Origin: an uncultured bacterium
GTDB lineage: Bacteria > Bacillota > Clostridia > Lachnospirales > Lachnospiraceae
Direction of reading: 5' to 3'
DNA length: 64,000 nucleotides
Assembly (NCBI GenBank): GCA_947177425.1
Contig: CAMWUN010000006.1
Location: forward strand, 44,874 to 108,873
In this document: piece after piece, positions 27,785-35,797 of the stretch
How positions within the stretch are numbered: the first letter of the stretch is position 1
How the letters are laid out: every line of letters starts with the position of its first letter
Made by a program: the position numbers and the translations under genes
The notes under the pieces: model-generated
Told to the model about the DNA's origin: nothing
Database searches by the model: none
What the model saw: the letters and a program-made list of their open reading frames with translations, nothing else

Positions 27785-27924
27785 AAAAAGTCCTCCTGAC
27801 TTCTACTAAATTTATCTGTCATAACCTGCATCCATACACCCTGTGACGTATGCAGACTACAGCGTGAATCCTGCTGTGCATCATTTTATCATTACAGTGG
27901 GAAGAGTGTCAATTCAGTTCCGGC

Positions 27925-27962
27925 GATTTTTGCATGTTACTGGTCACGGATTGAACAGTAAC
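27925..27962 (+). repeat. Half copy of the 132-bp dispersed intergenic repeat (right end)
   Basis: Matches the last 38 bp of the full element, from GATTTTTGCATG through TTACTGGTCACGG to the end GAACAGTAAC. The left part is absent. It stops 2 bp before the 40-bp-arm hairpin. Confidence 0.75.
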
Positions 27963-27964
27963 AA

Positions 27965-28070
27965 CAGAACAACACACCGGGGACAGCAGGCAGAGACTGA
28001 AAGCCACGCGGGGCCTATGTCCAGCGCATAGCTTTCAGTCTCTGCCTGCTGTCCCCGGTGTGCTGTCCTG
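27965..28070. repeat. Giant hairpin with 40-bp arms
   Basis: Inverted repeat: 27973-28004 pairs perfectly with 28031-28062 (32 bp), and pairing extends to 27965/28070 with two mismatches, leaving a 26-nt loop. The arms read CACACCGGGGACAGCAGG... and its complement. There is no T-run on either side, so it is not a plain terminator. Much longer than ordinary regulatory hairpins; origin unknown (relic of a mobile element, or a stable RNA). Confidence 0.85.
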
Positions 28071-28105
28071 CTGACGGTTGTCCTTTGAAATCTGGCTTAA
28101 CGCAG

Positions 28106-28142
28106 GAATCCCGGGCAGAAAAGCTGTTCTGCTCCGGGATTC
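28106..28142 (-). terminator. 3'-end hairpin of the GH112 gene
   Basis: Arms GAATCCCGG and CCGGGATTC plus inner GCAGAA/TTCTGC around AAGCTG, located just after the GH112 stop. The T-run is weak, so termination may be incomplete or the structure may protect the 3' end. Confidence 0.55.
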
Positions 28143-28147
28143 TCCTG

Positions 28148-30304
28148 TTAAATCTCATACCAGATTATCTGGTTTGCCTCCATATTTAATTCAAAGGATG
28201 TTCCGTCACCTTTATAAACAGTGGTGGACTGCGGTTCATAGGTATTGTTTACAACACAATATTTGCCATTTTCCACATAGGCGTGTACTTCCACATTGTA
28301 GTTCGAGGAAAACCATTTATGGATATTTTCCTCATCCCCTGCACACCAGAGTATTGCTCTGTACAGAAGTCTGCTGTTTTCAAAGCTGTAAGGAAGGCCG
28401 CTGATATATACGCTGCGTCCTTTTCCAAAGCTGTTGACCGCAAGGTGTACCTTTTTATCCTCAGCCGCCAGTACTTCCGTATTCTCCAATGCATAAATAT
28501 ATTTGCATGACTCTCCGAAATCAATTTTACCTTTTACATCTTCTGTGATAAAATGCTCGTGGTTCTCCCAGTTATACTTATCGTAGCCGAGCGTAAACCC
28601 TGTTTCTTCCTCTACGCCAAGTACATTCGCCATCTGGAAGAAACGTCCGTTTGCCTGGTGGCCGCTGGGCTCTCCCACGCCAATCAAACCGCCGCCATTA
28701 TAAACAAACTCTTTTATCGCCGAAACAATTACCGGATTACACCAGTACGCTCCGCCGGTATGCGCCGTGTCCGCACCGCCCACGTTAATGATTACATCAA
28801 TATCCTTTAAAATATCCCGATTCTCCAGTATATCTTCAAAGCTGATGAATCTTACATCGAAAGGCGCCCCGGAAAGAGCCTCTGTGATGCCCGCATAGGA
28901 GTAATTCTCCTTAAAGTAAATCGCATGATGAACCATATGGTTTCCCCACGCCCTCATCTTACCCCAGCAGTTAAGCACCGCTACTTTTTTCACACAGTAA
29001 GGAATGGTTCCTTTAATGTTTTCATACAGCTCCCGGAATTCCGCACAGACACTTTCCACATATTCTACAAACTCCGGAAAATCAAGAGCCAGTTTCAGAT
29101 AACCGCCGTAACCGATACGGTCAATAGGCTTCCTCAAAATCGCGCGCCTTGCCGTCACCCAGTTCACCTTGGCTTCCTTTACAGGGTCGCCTCCCTCATG
29201 GAAAGTATCCGGGAAGAAGTAAGGCAGTAAACGTCCTTCCGTATACTTCACACCTTCTATATCGCTGATTAAACGTAAGGTAGAGCCGTTGCCCACACTG
29301 CCCACTACGGCATCCAGGCCAATCTCTTTAAACTCCTCCAGGAAAGGTTCCGTACCAATCCAATGATCCCCTAAGAACATCATTGCTTCCTTGCCGCATT
29401 CATGGCAGATATCCACCATCTCTCTGGCAATTTTCGTCACTTCTCTTCTCTGGAACGCCTGGAAATCCCGGTACTCTTTAGAAGGAATCCGATACTGGTT
29501 GTTATAGTAGCCCTGGTCGATAATAAACTCCGGCCGGAAAGTATAGCCTGCTTCCTTCTCAAACTGTTCCAGAATATACGGGCTTACCGATGCGGAATAG
29601 CCATACCAGTCCACATACTTTTCCCTCGCCAGCTCATCAAAAAGCAATGTAAACTGATGGAAAAATGTAGTGAACCGCAGCACATTTACATAAGGATGCT
29701 CCTCAATAAATTTTCGCAGACGTTTCATCGTATATGCATGTGTTTTCGGCTGTCTCACATCAAACGTAATCTGATGCTCCACATCCTTCCAGTCATTGAC
29801 GACTGCATTATACATATGCACCGGATCCCACATAATGTATGCCAGAAAGCTTACTGTATAATCGTGAAAAGGTACGCTATCTATTACAACTTCGCCAGTC
29901 TCTTCCTCATAATGCCATTTATCAGTTGATACAATTTCACCGGTAGTCCTGTCAATGACTTCCCACCAACGAAAGATATCGTCTCTGGTATTGGGCATAA
30001 GCATATCGGGATACAGCCCCTTCATCAGCCGGATTCGCAACACTGTCTCCGAAGCCGTATAAAACGGTGTCATCACATACAACTGCTGTATTTCATCCGG
30101 ATTGGCCTTTGCCCACTCATTATCTTTTCTCGTTGTATAATAAGTAGAATATACTTTTAGTCCAACATCTTTTAATTCTACGGGAAAATCGGTACCATCA
30201 CAGTCACGCACAGCATCCGCTCCCCAGCGTCTGGATAGTTCCAAAGTATCCTGTATTACATCTATATCTGTCGGGATTGTTACCCTTCCTGTTTTCAAAT
30301 TCAC
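28148..30304 (-). CDS. 1,3-beta-galactosyl-N-acetylhexosamine phosphorylase (GH112)
   Basis: Cytoplasmic phosphorylase of about 718 aa that cleaves lacto-N-biose or galacto-N-biose with phosphate into galactose 1-phosphate and GlcNAc or GalNAc. The N-terminal GRVTIPTD and RRWGADAVRDCDGTDFP, the barrel segment MMFLGDHWIGTEPFLEE (the Asp at about residue 313 of this start corresponds to the catalytic acid of the Bifidobacterium enzyme) and the glutamine-amidotransferase-like part (VGGADTAHTGG) are family marks. The GTG at 30304 lies 7 nt after GGAGG and fits known N-termini better than the ATG at 30328. Last gene of an importer operon. Confidence 0.93.
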   Translation of the reverse strand: MNLKTGRVTIPTDIDVIQDTLELSRRWGADAVRDCDGTDFPVELKDVGLKVYSTYYTTRKDNEWAKANPDEIQQLYVMTPFYTASETVLRIRLMKGLYPDMLMPNTRDDIFRWWEVIDRTTGEIVSTDKWHYEEETGEVVIDSVPFHDYTVSFLAYIMWDPVHMYNAVVNDWKDVEHQITFDVRQPKTHAYTMKRLRKFIEEHPYVNVLRFTTFFHQFTLLFDELAREKYVDWYGYSASVSPYILEQFEKEAGYTFRPEFIIDQGYYNNQYRIPSKEYRDFQAFQRREVTKIAREMVDICHECGKEAMMFLGDHWIGTEPFLEEFKEIGLDAVVGSVGNGSTLRLISDIEGVKYTEGRLLPYFFPDTFHEGGDPVKEAKVNWVTARRAILRKPIDRIGYGGYLKLALDFPEFVEYVESVCAEFRELYENIKGTIPYCVKKVAVLNCWGKMRAWGNHMVHHAIYFKENYSYAGITEALSGAPFDVRFISFEDILENRDILKDIDVIINVGGADTAHTGGAYWCNPVIVSAIKEFVYNGGGLIGVGEPSGHQANGRFFQMANVLGVEEETGFTLGYDKYNWENHEHFITEDVKGKIDFGESCKYIYALENTEVLAAEDKKVHLAVNSFGKGRSVYISGLPYSFENSRLLYRAILWCAGDEENIHKWFSSNYNVEVHAYVENGKYCVVNNTYEPQSTTVYKGDGTSFELNMEANQIIWYEI

Positions 30305-30337
30305 TCTGTCTCCTCCTGTTATGTCCATACAGTTTTC

Positions 30338-31210
30338 CTATCCCTTGATGCCTCCTCCGGTTACGCCGGAAATAATCTTTTCTGACAGGAATATATAAAG
30401 CAGGAAAGTAGGCAGGAATACAATAATAACTGCAGCAAACAATCCTCCGTAATTGCCTGTATACTTCATGGAATTTACAATCTGGAGCAGACCAACACCA
30501 ACAGGTGTCATTTCTGCCGAACTTGCAAAAATCAATGCCATAAAGAATTCATTCCATACGCCCAGGAAATTGAATATCGTTACCGTTACAAGCGCCGGCT
30601 GAACCAGCGGAAGCATGATGATCCAGAAGGTCTTTGCAGGCGGACAGCCGTCAATTGCCGCTGCTTCTTCATAAGTCCTTGACAGGGTTGCAAAGAAGTT
30701 AAGCAAATAAGTTGTCGTATATGGCACATTCAGGAAAATATAAAGCATAATCAGGAGTATTCTTCCCTTAAGGTTCCACTGCGTCGTCAGTGCAAATATA
30801 GGCATGATAATCATAACTGCCGGAATACTCATCGCCACGATCAGACCTGATTTAATCACTTTATTTCCGAAAAATTCAAATCTTGAAAGCACGTAAGCGC
30901 CGGGAGCCGAAATCAGAATAACACCAACACATGCCACAACCGCATAAAGCAGGGAGTTGGCAAAGAATACTGATACATTCTGTGCCTGCCATGCACTTAC
31001 ATAGTTTTCCAGATGAAAGCCTGACTCAAATTTAAACACATTCCCTGAAAATATCTCTCTTGATGTAGAAAAGCTGGCGGCCAGTATCCAAAACAAAAAG
31101 GCTGCCGTAAATATAATCCATACTGTTACAATAATATACCCCGGAAGAAGCGATAATTCTTTCCTCCAGTTAACAGGTTCCCCAAATCTAACTTTCTTCT
31201 TTTTACTCAT
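30338..31210 (-). CDS. Carbohydrate ABC transporter permease (MalG/UgpE type)
   Basis: Second membrane subunit of a CUT1-type sugar importer, 290 aa with six predicted helices. The ATPase-docking EAA motif is clear at YEEAAAIDGCPPAKTFWIIMLPLVQPAL. It follows the other permease by 78 bp and precedes the GH112 gene by 33 bp. The pairing with the phosphorylase indicates that the substrate is lacto-N-biose, galacto-N-biose or a related glycan. Confidence 0.92.
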   Translation of the reverse strand: MSKKKKVRFGEPVNWRKELSLLPGYIIVTVWIIFTAAFLFWILAASFSTSREIFSGNVFKFESGFHLENYVSAWQAQNVSVFFANSLLYAVVACVGVILISAPGAYVLSRFEFFGNKVIKSGLIVAMSIPAVMIIMPIFALTTQWNLKGRILLIMLYIFLNVPYTTTYLLNFFATLSRTYEEAAAIDGCPPAKTFWIIMLPLVQPALVTVTIFNFLGVWNEFFMALIFASSAEMTPVGVGLLQIVNSMKYTGNYGGLFAAVIIVFLPTFLLYIFLSEKIISGVTGGGIKG

Positions 31211-31288
31211 TATTCACTCCGTTCTGCAGACAGGCTGCCGGAATCCCGCCGCCTTCCGCCTTAAATCCCACAGACAAACTTCACTCTG

Positions 31289-32182
31289 TTAAAACTCCAG
31301 ATCATCATCTTTGAGCAGTTTATTCATTATAAAGTAAATCACTATAATAATCAGCGCAAGGACAACGCCTACCGCAGCGCCGGCTCCGGCGTCCCTGGTA
31401 GTCACGCCCTTCCCGCCAAATACGGTATCATACAGATAAACAACCGGAACAATTGTCGTTGCCTCCGTATCTACCGGCGAGAACATCTTTGACCAGAGAA
31501 AAAATGTGGTAGTATGTACACTCCAGAAAGTAACATTTGTTTTGGTGATTCCCTTCAGCAGAGGCATGGTGATTTTCAGGAACTGCTGCACCTTATTTGC
31601 CCCGTCAATGGTCGCCGCTTCATACAAATCGGCGGGTATCCTTTCTATACCGCTGATAAAAATCAGCATATAATAACCAACCGCACCGAATATGAATGCA
31701 AACAGCATCGCCCAGAATTTCATATCTGTTCCAAGCCATTTGACTCCTTCCAGGCCGACCATTTTAAGCATCTTGTTCAGCATACCATAGTCATTATTGA
31801 AAACGTACTGAATCCACATGGTTGCCAGGGCAACTGCACTGATAACGTTGGGAAGATAAATTGCCGCCCTGAAAAACTTTTTAAACCGGATGCCGCTGGT
31901 AAGGATTACTGCAAACAGCAGGGCAAGAGACAGGGTGAAAACACCTCCCACCAGCCAGATGCGGAGCATATTCCACATAGACGTCTTAAAAGCCGGGCTG
32001 TTAAATATTTTGGCGTAATTGCCAAAACCGTTAAAGCTCCAGTCAGACATACCGGCTGTAACGCTCTCAATACTGAAAAAGCTCATTAATACTGTTCTGC
32101 CCACAGGATAAAGGTACATAATCAACAATGTAATCAGGCAGGGCAGTATAAAACATATAATTAACATTTTATTTTTTTTCAT
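31289..32182 (-). CDS. Carbohydrate ABC transporter permease (MalF/UgpA type)
   Basis: First membrane subunit of the same CUT1 importer, 297 aa, six predicted helices. The EAA loop reads ADLYEAATIDGANKVQQFLKITMPLLKG. AGGTGA precedes the ATG. It follows the binding-protein gene across a hairpin (32204-32236). No ATPase gene is present in the operon, so the importer probably uses a shared MsmX/UgpC-type ATPase encoded elsewhere, as is usual for this class in Firmicutes. Confidence 0.92.
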   Translation of the reverse strand: MKKNKMLIICFILPCLITLLIMYLYPVGRTVLMSFFSIESVTAGMSDWSFNGFGNYAKIFNSPAFKTSMWNMLRIWLVGGVFTLSLALLFAVILTSGIRFKKFFRAAIYLPNVISAVALATMWIQYVFNNDYGMLNKMLKMVGLEGVKWLGTDMKFWAMLFAFIFGAVGYYMLIFISGIERIPADLYEAATIDGANKVQQFLKITMPLLKGITKTNVTFWSVHTTTFFLWSKMFSPVDTEATTIVPVVYLYDTVFGGKGVTTRDAGAGAAVGVVLALIIIVIYFIMNKLLKDDDLEF

Positions 32183-32203
32183 TAATATGTCACCTCATTA
32201 GAA

Positions 32204-32236
32204 AACGGGGCGGCACCACACAAGTGCCACCCCGTT
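32204..32236 (-). promoter_or_regulatory. Intercistronic hairpin behind the sugar-binding-protein gene
   Basis: Arms AACGGGGCGGCAC and GTGCCACCCCGTT with one or two non-Watson-Crick positions, just after the binding-protein stop and before the permease ribosome-binding site. No T-run follows. It probably stabilises the binding-protein message or attenuates downstream transcription. Confidence 0.6.
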
Positions 32237-32250
32237 GATTAAGCCTGTTC

Positions 32251-33600
32251 TTAATATAAAGCATCCATTGCTGCGGCGAAATCTTCACCTGTAGCAAACT
32301 TGCCTTCATATAACTGAATAATAAGGTCTTTGAAACTTGCCTTTAAGTCTGAATTGTCATTCAATCCCATATTCCAGGAAAGAGGATTGGATGTAGCCTG
32401 CAATGCTTCAACTGTACCGCTCATAATAGCAGGCGCTGTATTTCTCGGGTCAGCAGGAATCTGGGATGCTGAATCAGCCATCTTCTGGTCAAACTCGCCG
32501 CTTGTCAGGAACAGAAGGAAGTCAAATGCAGCCTGAGGATTCTCACTGTAGGATGAAATTGCCAGAGAGTTAGCTCCTGCATAGGAGTTGGAAGTATCTG
32601 CTCCGCCTTCTACTGAAGGATAGTTGAACATACTCCAGTTAATCTCTGTGCCGCTGTTGTTGTTAACCTCTGCACATACATAGTTTGCACATACAATCAT
32701 GGCAACCTTACCTGTCAGACCAATCTTGTTCTGGCTGGAAGGATACTCTTCCGGTGCACCCTCTGCAAGGTAGCCTGCTGCTATGAAATCAATGATATCC
32801 TGTGCAGCCTTTGCTACGTTTTCATTCTCGCTCCATCCGCCGTTCATTGCCAGTTCGGAGATTGCAGCTTCGCCTAAATATCTGTCAAGATGATAGCCGA
32901 ATGTGAAGTCTGCATATGCACTGTCCAGTGCCAGAGGCTGATATCCTTTGTCAACCATTGTCTGGCATGCTGCAAGGAATTCTTCCCATGTAGCCGGAGG
33001 CGTAGTAATGCCACAGTCATCAAAGATATCTTTGTTGTAGAAGATACCGCCTACCTGAGGCTGCTCTGTTACGCAGGGAAGGAATCCTGCCCAGTTTGTA
33101 GCTACATCATTAAAGCATTTGAAACTCTGTGCATCATAGCCTGCTGCTGCTGCCATATCGGTCAGATCATAACAGAAATCTTTGTAAATCTTAGCAATTC
33201 TGGAGTAGTCATCTTCAAAGATATCAATCTTCTCGCCGGACTCCAGCGCTGTCTGGATAATTGTGTTGATGTCACGGCCTTTCCATTCAATGTTGATGGT
33301 TGCGCCTGTCTTCTCGGAGAAAGCTTTTGCCGCTTCTTCAATTACTACTGCCTGAGGTTCTCCGGCACTCCACATAGACCAGAATGTCAATTCTACGCCG
33401 CTGTAATCTGCTGCTCCGTCTGTAGAAGCTGCTTCTTCCTCTGCTGCCGGTGCTTCTGCTTCAGGTGCCTCTTCAGCAGGCGCTTCTTCAGCAGGCGCTG
33501 CCTCTTCAGCAGGTGCCGGTGTTTCTGTCTTTCCACATCCTGCAAGTAATGATACTGCCATTACGGAAGCCAGAAGTAAACTAACAATTTTCTTTTTCAT
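32251..33600 (-). CDS. Sugar ABC transporter substrate-binding lipoprotein
   Basis: Extracellular receptor of 449 aa, family 1 (MalE/UgpB type). Signal peptide ends LLAGC with Cys22; a linker of about 40 residues made almost only of Ala, Glu and Pro follows. The mature fold starts at GVELTFWSMWSAGEPQAVVIEEAAKAFSEKTG. It is the first gene of the operon, with AAAGGAGG before the ATG. The GH112 enzyme at the operon end points to lacto-N-biose/galacto-N-biose as ligand, giving a route for mucin or milk-glycan core sugars. Confidence 0.93.
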   Translation of the reverse strand: MKKKIVSLLLASVMAVSLLAGCGKTETPAPAEEAAPAEEAPAEEAPEAEAPAAEEEAASTDGAADYSGVELTFWSMWSAGEPQAVVIEEAAKAFSEKTGATINIEWKGRDINTIIQTALESGEKIDIFEDDYSRIAKIYKDFCYDLTDMAAAAGYDAQSFKCFNDVATNWAGFLPCVTEQPQVGGIFYNKDIFDDCGITTPPATWEEFLAACQTMVDKGYQPLALDSAYADFTFGYHLDRYLGEAAISELAMNGGWSENENVAKAAQDIIDFIAAGYLAEGAPEEYPSSQNKIGLTGKVAMIVCANYVCAEVNNNSGTEINWSMFNYPSVEGGADTSNSYAGANSLAISSYSENPQAAFDFLLFLTSGEFDQKMADSASQIPADPRNTAPAIMSGTVEALQATSNPLSWNMGLNDNSDLKASFKDLIIQLYEGKFATGEDFAAAMDALY

Positions 33601-33790
33601 TTTTATCCTCCTTTATTATATGTACTACGGTTTTAAGTATAGCTGAATTATTCATTTTACACAATGCTAACATTGCTTTTCTTTTTATTTATATTGCTTT
33701 TTTACAAATAATAAATATATATATTGCCAAAGCATCCGGCATTTCATGGAAAAATCCGGGATTTTTTTGTCAGTTTTATTTTAAAACATT

Positions 33791-34636
33791 TTATGGAGTG
33801 CAGCAGGGAGAAGAAAAAATCCGGCGGTAAATTTCCCTGTCGCTGTCCTTGAATACGTTAAAAACAACCCGTTCCAACGATTTACCATAATTATCCAGAA
33901 AACCCAACACGGTTTCGCAGGCGATTTTTGCCGCTTCATCATTTGGAAAATGGAATTCCCCGGTTGAAATACAGCAGAATGCAACGGATTTAATCTTGTT
34001 TTCCACGCAGCATTTTAAAACATTTTTGTAGCAGTTCTGCAAATCCCGGCGCAGGCCGTCGTTCAGTCCGCCATACACAACCGGCCCTACGGTGTGTATG
34101 ACATACTCGCAGGGAAGATTATAGGCTTTCGTCAGGGTTGCCGTGCCTGTAGGTTCTTCATACTTCCTTCCGAAGCGAATCCGCCTTTGCTCCATAATAT
34201 GGCTGCACTCTTCCCTAAGCTGCATACCTGCCGCACTGTGGATGGCGTTGTCAATGCACCTGTGGCAGGGCACAAAGCATCCCAGCATCCGGGAATTGGC
34301 GGCATTTACAATAGCGCCTGCTTCCAGCCTTGTAATATCCCCCTGCCAGAGGGAAATTTTTTCTGCATAGGGAAATTTACTTTTATACTGTTCTTTTATG
34401 GTCGGAATGTCAGATATCCTTACAATGCCCTTTTCCGCAAGTTCGCCCTTAAGGTAGTCGTCCTGGGCCTTTAAAAGTTCCCCGGAAATTTCCTCCGGCA
34501 TACGGATATTCATAAGGGAACGTATTACATTTTTCTTTTCCGCAAAGCTGTATCCGTCGGTTTTAAGATCTCTGTATTCAGAGGAATCTTCTTTTAATTT
34601 ATTTAAAAATATTTCAGCCAAATGACTGCTGTCCAT
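33791..34636 (-). CDS. Zinc-type macrodomain protein, ADP-ribosyl hydrolase
   Basis: Predicted to remove ADP-ribose from proteins or to hydrolyse O-acetyl-ADP-ribose. About 281 aa: an N-terminal helical extension of 90 residues, then a macrodomain with IVNAANSRMLGCFVPCHRCIDNAIHSAAG, whose Cys/His pattern is that of the zinc-dependent macrodomains linked to class M sirtuins in firmicutes. Further marks are HTVGPVVYGG and FCCISTGEFHFPN. The partner genes of that system (SirTM, GcvH-like, LplA2) are not adjacent, so it is an orphan. GGGGAG 5 nt before the ATG at 34636 decides the start. Confidence 0.88.
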   Translation of the reverse strand: MDSSHLAEIFLNKLKEDSSEYRDLKTDGYSFAEKKNVIRSLMNIRMPEEISGELLKAQDDYLKGELAEKGIVRISDIPTIKEQYKSKFPYAEKISLWQGDITRLEAGAIVNAANSRMLGCFVPCHRCIDNAIHSAAGMQLREECSHIMEQRRIRFGRKYEEPTGTATLTKAYNLPCEYVIHTVGPVVYGGLNDGLRRDLQNCYKNVLKCCVENKIKSVAFCCISTGEFHFPNDEAAKIACETVLGFLDNYGKSLERVVFNVFKDSDREIYRRIFSSPCCTP

Positions 34637-35048
34637 TTCAGCTCCCCGCCTTTCCATCATACTGTATTTGTCCCAAATGACCGGAAATCCTGTACTAAAA
34701 CCGGCTTAATAATCCCCCGATATCCTTGTCAGTGCATATGGATTGCGCTTCCCAGAACCGCATACCGGATACCAGTATCACAACTTGCCTTTTCCTGTCT
34801 GATACCGTTCATCTACATAATTATGAAGCACCCTGCCCCCAGTTCCAGAAACAATGCCCTGTCTCTCCAGTGACGTTTTGTAAAGGACTTTTTAATTAAA
34901 TTCACAAAAAATTTCATTCCATGGGCAAAAAACAGAGCCGGAAACTTGTTTTTAGATTCCCGACTCATTAGTGCCATTTACACATTTTGGTCTGCTTTCC
35001 ATTTCGCTTTTGTATAATCATAGTACCATAAAGCCTCTATTTTTTCAA

Positions 35049-35077
35049 TCTGAGGCAGTGTCTTTTGCTGCCTTAGA
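35049..35077. repeat. Short hairpin, TAAGGCAGC family
   Basis: TCTGAGGCAG pairs with CTGCCTTAGA around a 9-nt loop. The right arm with its loop (CTTTTGCTGCCTTAGA) closely matches the hairpin at 10201-10232. It directly precedes the dispersed repeat at 35085. Confidence 0.5.
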
Positions 35078-35084
35078 AACATTT

Positions 35085-35216
35085 TTACTGTTCACTTCAT
35101 GACCAGTAACATGCAAAAATCCATCGAAAAATGCCTTCGGCAATGGGATTTTTGCACTCCCGAATCATTTTCTTACGACCAGCGCAGTAAATGCGCAGGT
35201 CTGTGTGAACAGTAAC
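35085..35216 (-). repeat. Full copy of the 132-bp dispersed intergenic repeat
   Basis: Reverse-oriented relative to the copy at 57414-57544, with roughly 90 percent agreement by eye. Termini TTACTGTTCAC and GTGAACAGTAAC are inverted repeats. Inside lie an ATGCAAAAATCC/GGATTTTTGCA stem and the GCGCA...TGCGC mini-hairpin. It carries no ORF; MITE- or REP-like by structure. Confidence 0.85.
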
Positions 35217-35410
35217 CATTTTTCACACAATTCCATCTTCCATTCCGCCTTGTCTGCAAAATAAGTGTTTTCCTATCGTTATAATTTCAATCGTTACAAC
35301 TTGCATTTTCACTATACCGTCTTGTTGTTGTAATGCCAATAGTTACATTTAACTTTTAAATATGATATGGCATCGCCCCAATTTATTGGCTTTATTTTAA
35401 AGATATACTA

Positions 35411-35439
35411 TTGACATCTTATATACTATGTAGTACGAT
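35411..35439 (+). promoter_or_regulatory. Promoter and PadR-type operator
   Basis: TTGACA (35411-35416), 17-bp spacer, TACGAT (35434-35439). A perfect inverted repeat TACTA-TG-TAGTA at 35424-35435 overlaps the -10 region, followed by further ATATACTA. The TACT/AGTA symmetry is of the kind bound by PadR proteins, suggesting autorepression of the next gene. Confidence 0.65.
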
Positions 35440-35460
35440 ATACTATAAGGAGACGACGCA

Positions 35461-35793
35461 ATGAATATAAATGAATGGAAGTCACAGCTCAAACGGGGCA
35501 CTCTTGAATTCTGCATCCTGCTGATGATAAATAAGAAACCCTGTTATGGCTACGAAATTATCAATGAGCTGGATACATGGCCCATTTTAGCCGCAAAAGA
35601 AAGCACCATATATCCACTATTAAGGCGGCTGTTGAAAGATGGCTTTTTGTCCTCCTTCTGGCAGGAAACCACAGAAGGTCTTCCCGCAAGAAAATATTAC
35701 ACAATTACGGCGGAAGGGAAAGCCTATTTAGCCGCCATGAGTGAAGAATGGAATAATCTGTTGACTGCAATTGCCGGGATACGGGGAGAATAA
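35461..35793 (+). CDS. PadR-family transcriptional regulator
   Basis: Winged-helix regulator of 110 aa. LKRGTLEFCILLMINKKPCYGYEIINEL and KESTIYPLLRRLLKDGFLSSFWQE..GLPARKYYTITAEGKAYL are the standard PadR N-terminal wHTH pattern; the short length is that of the PadR-s2 subfamily. It is followed after 4 bp by a membrane gene. Such pairs commonly respond to envelope stress or cationic compounds and autoregulate through the operator seen at 35424-35435. Confidence 0.93.
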   Translation: MNINEWKSQLKRGTLEFCILLMINKKPCYGYEIINELDTWPILAAKESTIYPLLRRLLKDGFLSSFWQETTEGLPARKYYTITAEGKAYLAAMSEEWNNLLTAIAGIRGE

Positions 35794-35797
35794 AATT

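Larger units (their letters stand above)
27785..28147. other. Noncoding region between GH112 operon and carB
   Basis: 363 bp without a gene. It contains, from left to right, the carB leader, a half copy of the dispersed repeat (27925-27962), a giant hairpin (27965-28070) and a 3'-end hairpin of the GH112 gene (28106-28142). The carB promoter must lie here on the minus strand; I could not place it confidently. Confidence 0.7.
34637..35460. other. Long noncoding region holding two repeats and the padR promoter
   Basis: 824 bp without a convincing gene. 34640-35040 is the upstream region of the macrodomain gene and otherwise featureless; 35049-35077 is a short hairpin; 35085-35216 is a full dispersed repeat; 35411-35439 is the promoter of the PadR gene. 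Short open frames in it have no ribosome-binding sites and no recognisable product. Confidence 0.65.

Noticed and set aside
27965..28070. Giant hairpin as a transcription terminator
   Set aside because: Arms are far too long and no T run follows on either strand.
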